From: an uncultured Thiotrichaceae bacterium
Lineage (GTDB): Bacteria; Pseudomonadota; Gammaproteobacteria; Thiotrichales; Thiotrichaceae
DNA length: 64,000 bases
Assembly (NCBI GenBank): GCA_937925855.1
Contig: CALAMO010000006.1
Span: forward strand, 1 to 64,000
Direction: 5' to 3'
The position numbers and the translations under genes were made by a program. Under the pieces are notes generated by a model. The model searched no databases. It was not told where the DNA came from and saw only the letters and a list, made by a program, of their open reading frames with translations. Of the stretch, positions 1-9,356 are shown in pieces. Numbering within the stretch: the first letter of the stretch is position 1; each line of letters opens with the position of its first letter.

Positions 1-167
1 CACTGTACTTTTTTGCAGCCACTACAACACAGCCCAAATGCGCACGGTTGCACCGACACCTCGTCGGCAAAATTACCCACCTCAGCACAGGTTCAGTTAA
101 GCTATAGGGACGTTAACCCCAATAACGCACCGCCGTAGAATAAATAAAATAACAAGATGAGTGTCTT

Positions 168-635
168 ATGAACCCTATGAGTAAAAAGCTTTGCAATGGC
201 GCAGCTGTGCTGTGCTGTCTAGTGAGCAGCACTAACCTGTCTGCGCACTCCAATACCAGCAGCCAGTCGCTAAGCATCACCATTCCTAAGGTCGCCTTAG
301 TCGAATTAGACCAGGCGCAGCATACCTTTACCTTCAGTGTGGACCAAGATAGCGTCAGCCACAGCAGCACAGTCGCCATTAGCTCCAATGACCGGCGGGC
401 GCGTCTTAACGTCAATGTAGCTGGACTGCCACAGGGCTTTCAGCTGGCGGTGAGCGCCAATTCGGCCATCTGTGCCGATGCACTGGCCGAAATTGATACG
501 CACCGCTACAGCTGTCAGGTCGGCATGGCCCGCACCAAAAGCGGCCTACTCACCCTCACCGGCAGCCGCGAAAGTGCACAAGCCTTACCGAATGGCGCTT
601 ATCAGGCCAACATCACTTATACCTTAAGCGACTGA
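168..635 (+). CDS. Hypothetical secreted protein
   Basis: A 155-residue protein with an N-terminal signal peptide (basic start, hydrophobic core around residues 10-22, cleavage probably after LSAHS-type residues). The mature part is predicted beta-rich, with short alternating hydrophobic stretches and two cysteines (around residues 102 and 115) that could form one disulfide. I do not recognise the family. The chosen ATG has only a weak upstream GA-rich stretch; a second ATG nine bases downstream is an alternative. It stands alone, convergent with the IalB-like gene. Export is inferred from the leader; no function can be assigned. Confidence 0.6.
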   Translation: MNPMSKKLCNGAAVLCCLVSSTNLSAHSNTSSQSLSITIPKVALVELDQAQHTFTFSVDQDSVSHSSTVAISSNDRRARLNVNVAGLPQGFQLAVSANSAICADALAEIDTHRYSCQVGMARTKSGLLTLTGSRESAQALPNGAYQANITYTLSD

Positions 636-671
636 GGCAGACAGTAGCCGCCGCATGCAGCAGCTCCGACC

Positions 672-1181
672 CTAGCGGATATGCTGCTGCAGTGCATTAA
701 GCCCTGCGGTGACGCCCATCAGCGAAACTGGCAGCACAATCGGCTCCTGACCCGAAGCGGGCATATAACTGACGGCGGCTTTACGGCCCTTAATAAACTG
801 CTGTCTGATCGTCTGATCCATGATGAAACCAGCGCTGCACCGCAGCTGCGTACAGCGTCCCCGAAAGCGAATTGTCTCAGCATTATCCACTTGCAGCGTA
901 ACACCAGCCTCAATATCAGCCCCCAACGGCAATTCAAAAAAAACGGTGGGATTAGGTCGTCCACGCGCATAGCCAATGATCGCGCGCAGCGCCTCTTCGC
1001 CATTTTGCATGAGCACCTGTTCCAAATAACAGACCTCTGCCGCCTGCTGTCCCGGCTCACAGTTGCCTGACCACGCTTTAAAGCGCTTGCCTTTGAAGTT
1101 ATGATCGGCTGCCTGGATATGCCCAAACAATAAAAATACCAAACAAAATGCGAACCACGTCCGCCAAATAACTTGCTGCAT
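672..1181 (-). CDS. Invasion-associated locus B (IalB) family protein
   Basis: A 169-residue exported protein. Residues 1-24 form a signal peptide ending in IQA-A. The rest matches the IalB family: an F-x-x-W start of the mature domain (FKAWSGNCEP), a CYLEQ segment, an RPNPTVFFELPLG strand and a late RCTQLRC pair of cysteines. IalB was named for a Bartonella invasion locus, but homologues are widespread in free-living proteobacteria, so virulence should not be inferred. Four cysteines suggest periplasmic disulfides. It is monocistronic and lies 92 bases downstream of murU, which is on the same strand. Confidence 0.75.
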   Translation of the reverse strand: MQQVIWRTWFAFCLVFLLFGHIQAADHNFKGKRFKAWSGNCEPGQQAAEVCYLEQVLMQNGEEALRAIIGYARGRPNPTVFFELPLGADIEAGVTLQVDNAETIRFRGRCTQLRCSAGFIMDQTIRQQFIKGRKAAVSYMPASGQEPIVLPVSLMGVTAGLNALQQHIR

Positions 1182-1273
1182 AACGCCTCCTTATTAGTTT
1201 TAGCTCTTAGTGTTTTCGATGTTTGTGTGTGCAGTGCTGGCCTTGTATACCCACACTGGAATGCATCGCATGC

Positions 1274-1933
1274 TTAAAGCGCATTCAGTTCCGCTAAGCG
1301 TTGCGGTGTCCCAATATCACGCCACACCCCCTGATGCAGCTCACCGCTAACTCGATTGTTCTGCATAGCTGCCGTTAATACCTCAGCCAACCGACGTTTG
1401 CCATAGCTCAGGCTGCCGAACAAAGCGGGGTGGTAATAACCGATACCACTAAAGGTATAGCGCGGCTCTCCCAGGGTACAGACTTGTCCAGCGCGCAGTG
1501 CAAAATCACCCACCGGATGATGATCAGGATTCTGCACCAGAATCAGGTGTGCCAGCACATCTGTTCCCATCTGGGGGTTGCACTGGAAATCAAAATCAGA
1601 CCAAACATCGCCATTCACCACCCAAAACGGTGCAGTGCCCAACATCGGCAGTGCCTTCACAATCCCACCCGCCGTTTCCAGCGGCGCCTCGCCCTGCTCA
1701 TCTGAATACAGCAGATTCACGCCCCAGCGCTCACCCTGCCCCAGCGCCGTCGGAATCTGAGCACCCAGCCAGGCAATATTAATCACAATATCGCGACAGC
1801 CCGCCGCCGCCAGCTTTTCAATCTGCCAAACGATGAGCGGCTTACCGGCGATTTCCAGCAGCGGCTTCGGCGTATACTGCGTCAGCGGCCACATGCGAGT
1901 CCCCTGTCCGGCAGCGAGAATCATGGCTTTCAT
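1274..1933 (-). CDS. murU: N-acetylmuramate alpha-1-phosphate uridylyltransferase
   Basis: Nucleotidyltransferase of 219 residues that makes UDP-MurNAc from MurNAc-1-phosphate in the cytoplasmic peptidoglycan recycling pathway known from Pseudomonas, which bypasses de novo, fosfomycin-sensitive synthesis. The N-terminus carries the sugar-nucleotide pyrophosphorylase signature ILAAGQGTRMWPLT followed by PKPLLEIAGKP; a VNGDVWSDFD metal-binding segment follows at about residue 105. The length is typical of MurU and shorter than RmlA or GlmU. It starts five bases after the stop of amgK, so the two are one operon in the order kinase then uridylyltransferase, which strongly favours MurU over other nucleotidyltransferases. 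Confidence 0.9.
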   Translation of the reverse strand: MKAMILAAGQGTRMWPLTQYTPKPLLEIAGKPLIVWQIEKLAAAGCRDIVINIAWLGAQIPTALGQGERWGVNLLYSDEQGEAPLETAGGIVKALPMLGTAPFWVVNGDVWSDFDFQCNPQMGTDVLAHLILVQNPDHHPVGDFALRAGQVCTLGEPRYTFSGIGYYHPALFGSLSYGKRRLAEVLTAAMQNNRVSGELHQGVWRDIGTPQRLAELNAL

Positions 1934-1938
1934 TGCGC

Positions 1939-2958
1939 TCAGCTTAGACCCTCCCCAGAGTGCCCTACGGTGCCAAGACGCTCTGCTAGCCTACTGTGCT
2001 GCATCCAATCCACCAAGGGCGCGGTCTCCGCATGGCGCGCACCCACCGTTAGTACATAATGTAAGGTCAGCGGCAGGTCGTGCAGATAATGGCTTTTACC
2101 GTCCCGATGGTGCAGGCGACAAAAGATACCCAGCACTTTGATATGACGCTGCAAACCCGTCAGATCAAACCAGCGAGTAAAATCATCGAGATGACAGCTT
2201 AGCGGCAATCGTCCGGCGGCCAATAACTGCTGGTGACATGCGCTCACCCAACCTGTGACTCGCCGCTCCGGCCAGCTGATATAGCAGTCCCGCAATAAAG
2301 ACACCAGGTCATAAGTCAGCGGGCCAGAGACCGCATCTTGATGATCAATCACCCCCAAGCCCTGGTCGGTCACCATGAGATTACGGGAGTGGTAGTCGCG
2401 ATGCACAAACACGGTGGGCTGTTCTAATACAGCACGGGTCAGCGCCGTAAAAGTCTCATCGATCATGCGCAGCGGTAGACCACTTTCTGCAAACTGTAGG
2501 TGTGTCTTTAACAGCCACTCCGGCATTAAAGCCATTTCCTGCTGCAATAATTCAGCATTATAATCCGGCAGTCCAACAGGATCAGCGGACTGTAATTTCA
2601 GCAAGGTCTGTATCGCCTGCTGATAATAAGCCTCAGCCGTATTAGCCTGCAGCACATCACCTAGCGGTGTATTGCCGAAATCCTCTAACAGCAGAAAACC
2701 CGCGTTCAGGTCGTGCGCAAAGAGCTGTGGCGCGGCCACCCCAACCTTTAACAGCCGCCGAGTAACCTCAATAAAGGGCGCAACATCCTCCTTATCAGGC
2801 GGTGCGTCCATCACAATTGCCGTCGCCGTCGCGCTGCGAGCGCGGAAATAGCGTCGAAAACTAGCATCCGCCGAAGCGGGCTCCAGCGCGGCGTTTTCCC
2901 AAGCCGCCAAGGTATGCACCCAATCCTTTAGTTGCTCAAAGCGTACATCCTGTGTCAT
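1939..2958 (-). CDS. amgK: N-acetylmuramate/N-acetylglucosamine anomeric kinase
   Basis: Aminoglycoside-phosphotransferase-fold kinase, 339 residues, expected to phosphorylate the anomeric hydroxyl of MurNAc or GlcNAc to feed MurU. The APH catalytic loop is visible as HRDYHSRNLM (catalytic Asp and downstream Asn), followed by the metal-binding VIDHQDA segment. The ADASFRRYFR sequence near residues 29-38 is typical of AmgK N-termini. It is the first gene of the amgK-murU operon and diverges from the gene at 3107. In many gammaproteobacteria the divergent neighbour is lptD; here it is an unrelated unknown gene. Confidence 0.9.
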   Translation of the reverse strand: MTQDVRFEQLKDWVHTLAAWENAALEPASADASFRRYFRARSATATAIVMDAPPDKEDVAPFIEVTRRLLKVGVAAPQLFAHDLNAGFLLLEDFGNTPLGDVLQANTAEAYYQQAIQTLLKLQSADPVGLPDYNAELLQQEMALMPEWLLKTHLQFAESGLPLRMIDETFTALTRAVLEQPTVFVHRDYHSRNLMVTDQGLGVIDHQDAVSGPLTYDLVSLLRDCYISWPERRVTGWVSACHQQLLAAGRLPLSCHLDDFTRWFDLTGLQRHIKVLGIFCRLHHRDGKSHYLHDLPLTLHYVLTVGARHAETAPLVDWMQHSRLAERLGTVGHSGEGLS

Positions 2959-3106
2959 AACAGATCCGTTATATCTCGCTGGCGATCAATGGTAAAGTCC
3001 GCATCATAGCAGCATCGGCTTAGCAAAAGTTGAATAACGCCCCCGCTGGCTCAGCCACGCTTGGCCGTAGATGACTACAGGCCCAAACACAATATAGGAA
3101 GTAAGG

Positions 3107-3679
3107 GTGACAACGCACGATACCGCCGAACAGCTGTGGCCGCCTGCCACCTACTACCAGCAGATAGACCAGCTGCGGCATGCAATTGGCGCACCGATTT
3201 TTCTGACTGAATTGCGTGATACCGCAATAAACGGGAGCATCAACTATTCAGGCCAGCCCTTAATTCTATTGAGCGTCATCGACTACCCACAGCCCAACCC
3301 CTACCGTCAGCTGTGCCCACATATGCTGATTCTGGATGATGGGCGCGGCATCAATATGGGTCGTATCGTGCGCATCAGCCGCAACCGGGCGTTTGGCCCA
3401 GCAGCAGACGATATTTTATTCCAGAACGCTGAACTCACGGCGAATATACTACAAGCGCCGCGCACGCTGAGTCGGCAGTCGATTGCCGCGACCTCGCGCC
3501 AGCTGTTGAGCCGTATGTTCGGCGATGAGCCCGGACGCTTATTACAGGCGGCGGTAGACGAACGCGCTGAGCATCAAACAAACACCGCGCCAAAGCGAGT
3601 GACTCAGTCGCAGACTGCCGCTCAGCCACAAACGATAGCTGAGCCACAGCCTGTAGATCCCTCACCTCGATCCAGCTAA
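3107..3679 (+). CDS. Hypothetical protein with low-complexity C-terminus
   Basis: A 190-residue protein starting at GTG, chosen because a good AGGAAGTAAGG ribosome-binding stretch immediately precedes it. No signal peptide or membrane segment. Residues 1-140 look globular (a central ILLSVIDYPQPNPYRQLCPH segment followed by LDDGRGINMGRIVRIS), and the last about 40 residues are Gln/Thr/Pro-rich and probably disordered. I do not recognise the family. It lies between divergent amgK and the OmpA-domain gene, with 91 bases to the latter, so it may be cotranscribed with it. Codon use resembles the surrounding core genes. Confidence 0.6.
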   Translation: MTTHDTAEQLWPPATYYQQIDQLRHAIGAPIFLTELRDTAINGSINYSGQPLILLSVIDYPQPNPYRQLCPHMLILDDGRGINMGRIVRISRNRAFGPAADDILFQNAELTANILQAPRTLSRQSIAATSRQLLSRMFGDEPGRLLQAAVDERAEHQTNTAPKRVTQSQTAAQPQTIAEPQPVDPSPRSS

Positions 3680-3770
3680 GGCCGCCGCCGCACACTGCTT
3701 TATCCGCCAAAATGGGCAGTTGTAACGTTCATTGGTATAATGGATGTATACCAACAATAAGCCTAACACT

Positions 3771-5018
3771 ATGAAAACAAGAACCCACGCACTGCTAACA
3801 GGCATACTTGGCCTGCTTGTCACCGCAGCGCTGTGCAGCACATCTGTTGCGCAGAGCACCGTCAGCACACAAATGCAGGAAACGCGCGCGCACTTTCAGA
3901 CACTGCTCGCCGCAAAACCTGGCTTCTATCCGGCCTGCACCGCCGGCCCAGTTCGCCCCAGGCAGGAAAATTTTCAGAAAAAACACTTAACCTTGAGCGG
4001 CTTAACCGGGGTACATCTGGACATTGACGGCCTGATCAAATCAGCAGGCAGGAAAAACACCAAGCTGATTAACGACCTCAAACAGCAAGTGATTAAACGG
4101 CTGGCACAAGGCAACTTAAAGCTGCTGACGGCAGAAGAAATGGCGGCGACGCCCGGCCAGCCGGAAATGAATATTTATATGAGTTTTCCACCGCATTTAA
4201 CACCCGTCAAGAAGGGGGGAAAGCCAGCCGCCTACCGCCCAGACTGTTGCACCATGAGCACCTGGGCAGCCTTTTCTCAGGCCGCAAAAATCATGCGCGA
4301 CCCAGACACTCATTATAAATTGGGCACCTGGGGCGAAGGCCATAACACCAGGGACTGCTCTGACCCGGCGGCTTGGATGAGTCAGGTTGTATTAAAAACT
4401 GTGGATAGTTTTGTGCGCGACAAACTCAAAGGCGACCAAGATTATGCGGCTTGGCTCAAACAAAACCGCAACCAGCCCAAGCCCACTGTTGCAAATAAGC
4501 AAACCCTGCAACAGCAGGTCGCCCAGGAATTAGCGGCCCTACAAACGGCCCAAACTCAAGCGGTCGCCGCCGTCCAAACCCAGTTACAGACAGCGATACA
4601 GCCCGCCCCCTATCAACTGCCGACCTCCTTAAATCCACAGCTAGCAGCACCGGCTAACTGTAATGGTGCGGTCAGAACGTATATCGACCTATTTACCACT
4701 AATCAGGCACATATCGACGCGGCTAATTATTATATACTCGACCTGCTGGCGGCGGACATACGTGCCTGTCCGATGTATCGCTATAGCATCGAAACCCATG
4801 CTGACCTTCGCTCCAGCTCTGCCTATAATGAAAAACTATCAGCGCTGCGAGCCGCTTCGATTCAACGTCATTTATTAGCACGTGGCGTGCATAAAAGCCA
4901 ATTTATAATTCAGTCTTTTGGCGAGCTTAATCCCGTGACACAAGGCACAACTCCACTGGATCATGCCGCTAATCGAAGAGTAGTGGTGCGACCTTATACC
5001 GCCCAAATGCCGCGTTAA
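3771..5018 (+). CDS. OmpA-like C-terminal domain envelope protein
   Basis: The start was set at the second in-frame ATG (3771) because it opens directly on a clean signal peptide (Lys/Arg start, Leu/Ala-rich core, cleavage after SVAQ). The mature N-terminal half (about residues 25-210) resembles no family I can name; it includes a YRPDCCTMSTWAAFS segment. A Gln/Ala-rich linker (about 225-270) leads to an OmpA/Pal-type peptidoglycan-binding domain (about 300-412) with SIETHADLRSSS, SALRAASIQRHLL and a final AANRRVVV; in this family an Asp and Arg there bind meso-diaminopimelate. Probable role: anchoring an envelope protein to peptidoglycan. The N-terminal partner domain is the unknown part. 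Confidence 0.75.
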   Translation: MKTRTHALLTGILGLLVTAALCSTSVAQSTVSTQMQETRAHFQTLLAAKPGFYPACTAGPVRPRQENFQKKHLTLSGLTGVHLDIDGLIKSAGRKNTKLINDLKQQVIKRLAQGNLKLLTAEEMAATPGQPEMNIYMSFPPHLTPVKKGGKPAAYRPDCCTMSTWAAFSQAAKIMRDPDTHYKLGTWGEGHNTRDCSDPAAWMSQVVLKTVDSFVRDKLKGDQDYAAWLKQNRNQPKPTVANKQTLQQQVAQELAALQTAQTQAVAAVQTQLQTAIQPAPYQLPTSLNPQLAAPANCNGAVRTYIDLFTTNQAHIDAANYYILDLLAADIRACPMYRYSIETHADLRSSSAYNEKLSALRAASIQRHLLARGVHKSQFIIQSFGELNPVTQGTTPLDHAANRRVVVRPYTAQMPR

Positions 5019-5155
5019 ATTTTTTGGTGAAAATCAAGACCAGAACCGAAGCCAAAATCCAAAGCGCTCAGTATGGCAGCTACCGTCATTCAATTGCTCT
5101 TATCAGATATAAAAACTACAATAGCGCTTTTAGTGGCTAAGGGCAGGAGGAGATT

Positions 5156-6823
5156 ATGGAAAAACTGTGGCTGGCACAATATCCCGAACATGTTCCGCAT
5201 GAGGTAGATTTAAGTCCTTATGCTTCATTACAGGATTTGTTCCTTAAATCAGTCGATGAATTTGGCGATTTACCCGCGTTTGTTAATTTGGGTAAAACGC
5301 TGAGTTTTAGCGAAATGGATAAGCTGACCCGACAATTCGCGGCCTACCTGAAACATGAAGCCGGGTTAAAGCCGGGTGATCGCATCGCGATTATGATGCC
5401 GAATCTACTGCAATATCCGGTGGCGATGTTTGCGGCATTCCGCGCCGGTTTAATCGTAGTAAACACCAACCCACTGTATACGGAGCGCGAGTTAAGGCAT
5501 CAGCTCAATGACTCAGGGGCAAAGGCTATCGTTATCCTGGAGAACTTTGCCCATACCCTAGAAACAGTGCTGCCAGACACCCAGGTCGAAACCATTATCA
5601 CCACCAAAATCGCCGACATGGTCGGCGGTGCCAAAGGCATGCTGGTTAATTTTGTGGTGCAATACATTAAGAAAATGGTGCCTGCGTTTTCACTGCCGAC
5701 GGCGGTTAAATTTAATGATGCGCTGGCTAAAGGCGAGGCTCATAGCTTTACTGACGCCACGCTGACACAGGAAGATATTGCCTTCCTCCAATACACCGGC
5801 GGCACGACCGGCGTCTCAAAGGGCGCGACCCTGACCCACCGCAACCTGCTGGCTAATCTGCTTCAGGCCGATGCCTGGACTTCACGCGACCTCGAACCCG
5901 GTAAAGAAATCTTTATTACCGCGCTGCCGCTGTACCATGTATTTGCCCTGACCGCTAATGCGCTGTTTGCGGTGAAGATTGGTGCAAAAAATATCTTAAT
6001 TACCAATCCGCGTGACCTACCGGCGTTTGTTAAAACCTTGCAGCAAGAACCCTTTTCCTTTATTACCGGCGTCAACACACTGTTTAATGCCTTAATCAAT
6101 ACGCCCGGGATTGAAAAAGTCGACTTCTCCAAGCTGAAAATCGCGCTGGGTGGCGGCATGGCCGTACAAAAAGCCGTCGCTGAACGCTGGAAAGCCATCA
6201 CCGGCACCACCCTACTGGAAGCTTATGGCCTGTCAGAAACCTCACCGGCCGTATCGATTAATCCAATGGGGCTGGAAGACTACAATGGCATGATTGGCCT
6301 ACCGGTCTCATCTACAGAAGTCTGCGTGCGTGATACAGCAGGTAATGAACTACCGCTCGGTGAGGCCGGAGAGCTGTGCGTACGTGGCCCACAGGTCATG
6401 TCCGGCTATTGGGGACGCCCCGAAGCCACCGCGGAAGCTATTGATAGCAATGGCTGGTTCGCGACGGGTGATATTGCCATTATTAACGAACAGGGCTTCA
6501 TCAAACTGGTGGATCGGATTAAGGATATGGTGCTGGTCTCCGGCTTTAACGTGTATCCGAATGAAGTCGAGGACGTCCTGGCCTCAAATCCTAAGGTGCT
6601 GGAGGCAGGCGTCATTGGCGTGCCGGATGGCAACTCTGGTGAAGTTGTGAAAGCGTATGTGGTCAAGAGCGACGCCAGCCTGACCGAACAGGAACTTATC
6701 GACTGGTGTAAAGCTGAATTGACGGGCTATAAACGGCCCAAGCAGTATGCCTTCGTTGATGATTTACCGAAGAGTAACGTCGGTAAGATCCTGCGGCGCG
6801 AGCTGCGGGACTTGGAAGGCTGA
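5156..6823 (+). CDS. fadD: Long-chain-fatty-acid--CoA ligase
   Basis: Acyl-CoA synthetase of 555 residues, the usual FadD length, which activates fatty acids to acyl-CoA with ATP. The P-loop-like AMP-binding motif is YTGGTTGVSKGATLTHRN (about residues 213-230), the acyl-adenylate motif AYGLSETSP follows, and the GWFATGDI and DRIKDMVLVSGFNVYP C-terminal hinge motifs are present, ending in the GKILRRELR catalytic lysine region. A strong GGAGGAG ribosome-binding site lies seven bases before the ATG. It is monocistronic. The beta-oxidation pair at 41.6-43.9 kb could act downstream on its products. Confidence 0.93.
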   Translation: MEKLWLAQYPEHVPHEVDLSPYASLQDLFLKSVDEFGDLPAFVNLGKTLSFSEMDKLTRQFAAYLKHEAGLKPGDRIAIMMPNLLQYPVAMFAAFRAGLIVVNTNPLYTERELRHQLNDSGAKAIVILENFAHTLETVLPDTQVETIITTKIADMVGGAKGMLVNFVVQYIKKMVPAFSLPTAVKFNDALAKGEAHSFTDATLTQEDIAFLQYTGGTTGVSKGATLTHRNLLANLLQADAWTSRDLEPGKEIFITALPLYHVFALTANALFAVKIGAKNILITNPRDLPAFVKTLQQEPFSFITGVNTLFNALINTPGIEKVDFSKLKIALGGGMAVQKAVAERWKAITGTTLLEAYGLSETSPAVSINPMGLEDYNGMIGLPVSSTEVCVRDTAGNELPLGEAGELCVRGPQVMSGYWGRPEATAEAIDSNGWFATGDIAIINEQGFIKLVDRIKDMVLVSGFNVYPNEVEDVLASNPKVLEAGVIGVPDGNSGEVVKAYVVKSDASLTEQELIDWCKAELTGYKRPKQYAFVDDLPKSNVGKILRRELRDLEG

Positions 6824-6854
6824 GTCAGTCCATACCAAACACGCGCTAGAAATA

Positions 6855-6892
6855 CCGCCCTCATGGCTGGCCTAAGTCAGTAGTGAGGGCGG
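6855..6892. other. Inverted repeat downstream of fadD
   Basis: CCGCCCTCA at 6855-6863 is repeated in inverse orientation as TGAGGGCGG at 6884-6892, a perfect nine-base stem with a 20-base loop. It lies 31 bases after the fadD stop and could end or stabilise that transcript. There is no following U-run, so a classical intrinsic terminator is not supported. Confidence 0.4.
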
Positions 6893-6939
6893 CAATACCC
6901 TCACCGACGCACCCACCGATGTGACTAGGACGCATTGCC

Positions 6940-7560
6940 ATGCAAACTCAAACCCTAGCAACACAGATCATGCAGCTGGCGCAGGATAAACCGCGCTGCC
7001 TCATCGCCATTGCTGGGCCACCGGCTTCCGGCAAGTCCACCCTAGCCGCAGCCCTCGCCCAATGCATTAATAGCGCACAGGCAATTACCCGCAGTGTGGT
7101 CATTCCTATGGATGGTTTTCATTTGGATAATGCCGTCTTAGAGCAGCGTGGACTACGGCAGCGCAAAGGCGCACCCCACACCTTCGATGCCAGCGGTTTT
7201 GTTGACCTCATCCGTACGCTAAAAACCTCACAGCGAGATATTGCCATCCCCCTGTTTGACCGCGCACAGGACGCAGTGATTCCCGCCGCTCAAACGGTGA
7301 ACAGACAGCAGCACATTTTACTGGTGGAGGGGAACTATCTATTGCTCAAACAGCAGCCGTGGGCGCAGCTATCTACGCTGTTTGATTACCGCATCTTGCT
7401 TAATCCAGGGTTGGCCGTGTTGGAACAGCGCCTGCTACAGCGCTGGCTCGACAACGGCTATGATGCCGCTGCGGCACGCCAAAAAGCTGAACTAAACGAC
7501 CTACCTAATGCGAAGACGGTGCTGGAACAGTCGATGACGGCGGATCAGGTATTATCTTGA
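6940..7560 (+). CDS. Nucleoside/nucleotide kinase family P-loop protein
   Basis: A 206-residue kinase of the uridine kinase/pantothenate kinase-like P-loop family. The Walker A motif is GPPASGKST (about residues 26-34), followed by the family's substrate-proximal PMDGFHLDN. A VEGNYLLL strand around residue 128 is typical of the YggC/FrcK-like branch. These enzymes phosphorylate a small substrate such as a sugar, nucleoside or pantothenate, but the substrate cannot be read from sequence. It sits alone between fadD and the convergent GMC oxidoreductase. Confidence 0.75.
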   Translation: MQTQTLATQIMQLAQDKPRCLIAIAGPPASGKSTLAAALAQCINSAQAITRSVVIPMDGFHLDNAVLEQRGLRQRKGAPHTFDASGFVDLIRTLKTSQRDIAIPLFDRAQDAVIPAAQTVNRQQHILLVEGNYLLLKQQPWAQLSTLFDYRILLNPGLAVLEQRLLQRWLDNGYDAAAARQKAELNDLPNAKTVLEQSMTADQVLS

Positions 7561-7626
7561 AACGTCTATTATCTTGCAGCGTGCTATGGCGCTGAACTAC
7601 ACAGCAACACGTCCAACATCCCCCCG

Positions 7627-9288
7627 CTAACGCTGCTTATTCATCCAATCGGCTTCCATACCCACCGCGACACCCGCTGGCGGCAACACACCCCGCCCTT
7701 TAATAATATCCGCGCCGCGCTCCGCCGTCATAATCGTCGGCGCGTTCAGGTTACCATTTGGGATCGTCGGGAACACGGAAGAGTCAACAACGCGCAGCCC
7801 CTCCATGCCATGCACCCGCAGCTCAGGGTCAACCACGGCCCACTCATCCGTGCCCATACGATTGGTGCAGGATGGGTGATAGGCACTCTCCACCGCCTGG
7901 CGCACGAAGGCGTCAATGTCGGCATCGCTTTGTACCTGTTCGCCGGGTTGAATTTCCGGGCCGCGGTAAGCGTCCATCGCGGCCTGACCGATAATCTCCC
8001 GCGTCAGCCGCACGCAGGCACGGAATCCCGCAATGTCATCCGGGTGTTTGAGGTAGTTAAACAGAATTTCTGGTTTGTCTAACGGGTTGGCAGAACGCAC
8101 TTTCACCGTACCACGGCTCTTGGGTTTATTGTGCCCAACATGCACCTGAAAACCGTGGCCCTCAAAGGCTGCCCGTCCATCATAGCGCATCGCCGCTGGC
8201 AGAAAGTGATACTGAATATCCGGCCACTCTGCGCCAGCTTTTGAGCGGATAAAGGCACAGGATTCAAAGTGATTGGTCGCGCCCAGCCCAGTTTTAAAGG
8301 CGCTCCACTGCGCACCGATCAGAAATTTTTGCCATAAACTCAGCTTGCCGTTCAGTGAGATCGGCTGCTTACAATTGAACTGAAAGTAAAATTCCAGATG
8401 ATCCTGTAGATTCTCACCCACGCCTGGCAGCTCGTGCTGCAGCGCAATACCCGCTTTTTGGAGCACAGCGGCGGGGCCAATACCAGACATTTGCAAGAGC
8501 TGGGGTGAACCAATCGAACCCGCACTCAGGATCACCTCGCGCCGGGCTCGCGCCTGCATCACTTCGCCATTAATCGCAAACGCCATGCCGACAGCCTGCG
8601 TACCCGCCAGCAAAATGCGCTGGCTCAACGCCCGCGTGCGCAGGGTGAGATTAGGCCGGTTCAGCGCAGGCCGCAGATACGCATTTGCAGTTGACCAGCG
8701 GCGACCATTTTTTACCGTCATATGCATGGGGCCAAAGCCTTCCTGGCGGCGACCATTATAGTCGTCAGTCTCGAAATAACCGGCCTGTTTACCCGCAGCA
8801 ATAAAGGCTTTATACAGCGGGTTTTGCATATTATTGCCGTTATTCACCGCCAGCGGCCCAGCCGTGTTGCGATAGTCATCGCTCCCAAACGCCCAGTCAT
8901 CCGCCTTGCGAAAATACGGCAGACAGGTCTGGTAATTCCAACCCGCCGCACCGTGGGCCTCCCACTCATCATAGTCTTTGGCGTGACCGCGCACATACAC
9001 CATGCCGTTAATCGACGACCCACCGCCCAGCACCTTACCGCGCGGGCAATCCATGCGCCTATTATCCAGGTAGGGCTCCGGCTCCGAAGCGAACCCCCAG
9101 TTATACTTTTTCGTGTTCATGGGGATCGACAGCGCGGTTGGCATCTGGATGAAAATACTCTGGTCGCTGCCACCGTATTCTAATAGCAGCACGCTCACCT
9201 CAGGATCTTCCGTCAGACGATTCGCGAGGACGCAGCCTGCCGAGCCTGCGCCGACGATAATATAATCGTATGTTTTACTGCTTGCCAT
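7627..9288 (-). CDS. betA: GMC-family oxidoreductase, choline dehydrogenase type
   Basis: FAD-dependent glucose-methanol-choline oxidoreductase of 553 residues, close to BetA in length. The N-terminal Rossmann motif is [20 protein letters not shown] signature 1 appears as [19 protein letters not shown], signature 2 as [17 protein letters not shown], and the catalytic His region as [13 protein letters not shown]. BetA oxidises choline to betaine aldehyde and on to glycine betaine, an osmoprotectant. No betB, betI or betT is adjacent, so another primary alcohol is possible as substrate; the GMC assignment itself is firm. Confidence 0.8.
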   Translation of the reverse strand: MASSKTYDYIIVGAGSAGCVLANRLTEDPEVSVLLLEYGGSDQSIFIQMPTALSIPMNTKKYNWGFASEPEPYLDNRRMDCPRGKVLGGGSSINGMVYVRGHAKDYDEWEAHGAAGWNYQTCLPYFRKADDWAFGSDDYRNTAGPLAVNNGNNMQNPLYKAFIAAGKQAGYFETDDYNGRRQEGFGPMHMTVKNGRRWSTANAYLRPALNRPNLTLRTRALSQRILLAGTQAVGMAFAINGEVMQARARREVILSAGSIGSPQLLQMSGIGPAAVLQKAGIALQHELPGVGENLQDHLEFYFQFNCKQPISLNGKLSLWQKFLIGAQWSAFKTGLGATNHFESCAFIRSKAGAEWPDIQYHFLPAAMRYDGRAAFEGHGFQVHVGHNKPKSRGTVKVRSANPLDKPEILFNYLKHPDDIAGFRACVRLTREIIGQAAMDAYRGPEIQPGEQVQSDADIDAFVRQAVESAYHPSCTNRMGTDEWAVVDPELRVHGMEGLRVVDSSVFPTIPNGNLNAPTIMTAERGADIIKGRGVLPPAGVAVGMEADWMNKQR

Positions 9289-9356
9289 GACCTACTATCC
9301 TGAAAAAAAGATGTACCGATTATGCCACGGTTGCCTCCGCGCATAACACGTAATTG

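Noticed and set aside
306-503. Minus-strand ORF opposite the first secreted protein
   Set aside because: It lies wholly antisense to a gene with a convincing signal peptide, has no ribosome-binding site and an unnatural composition.
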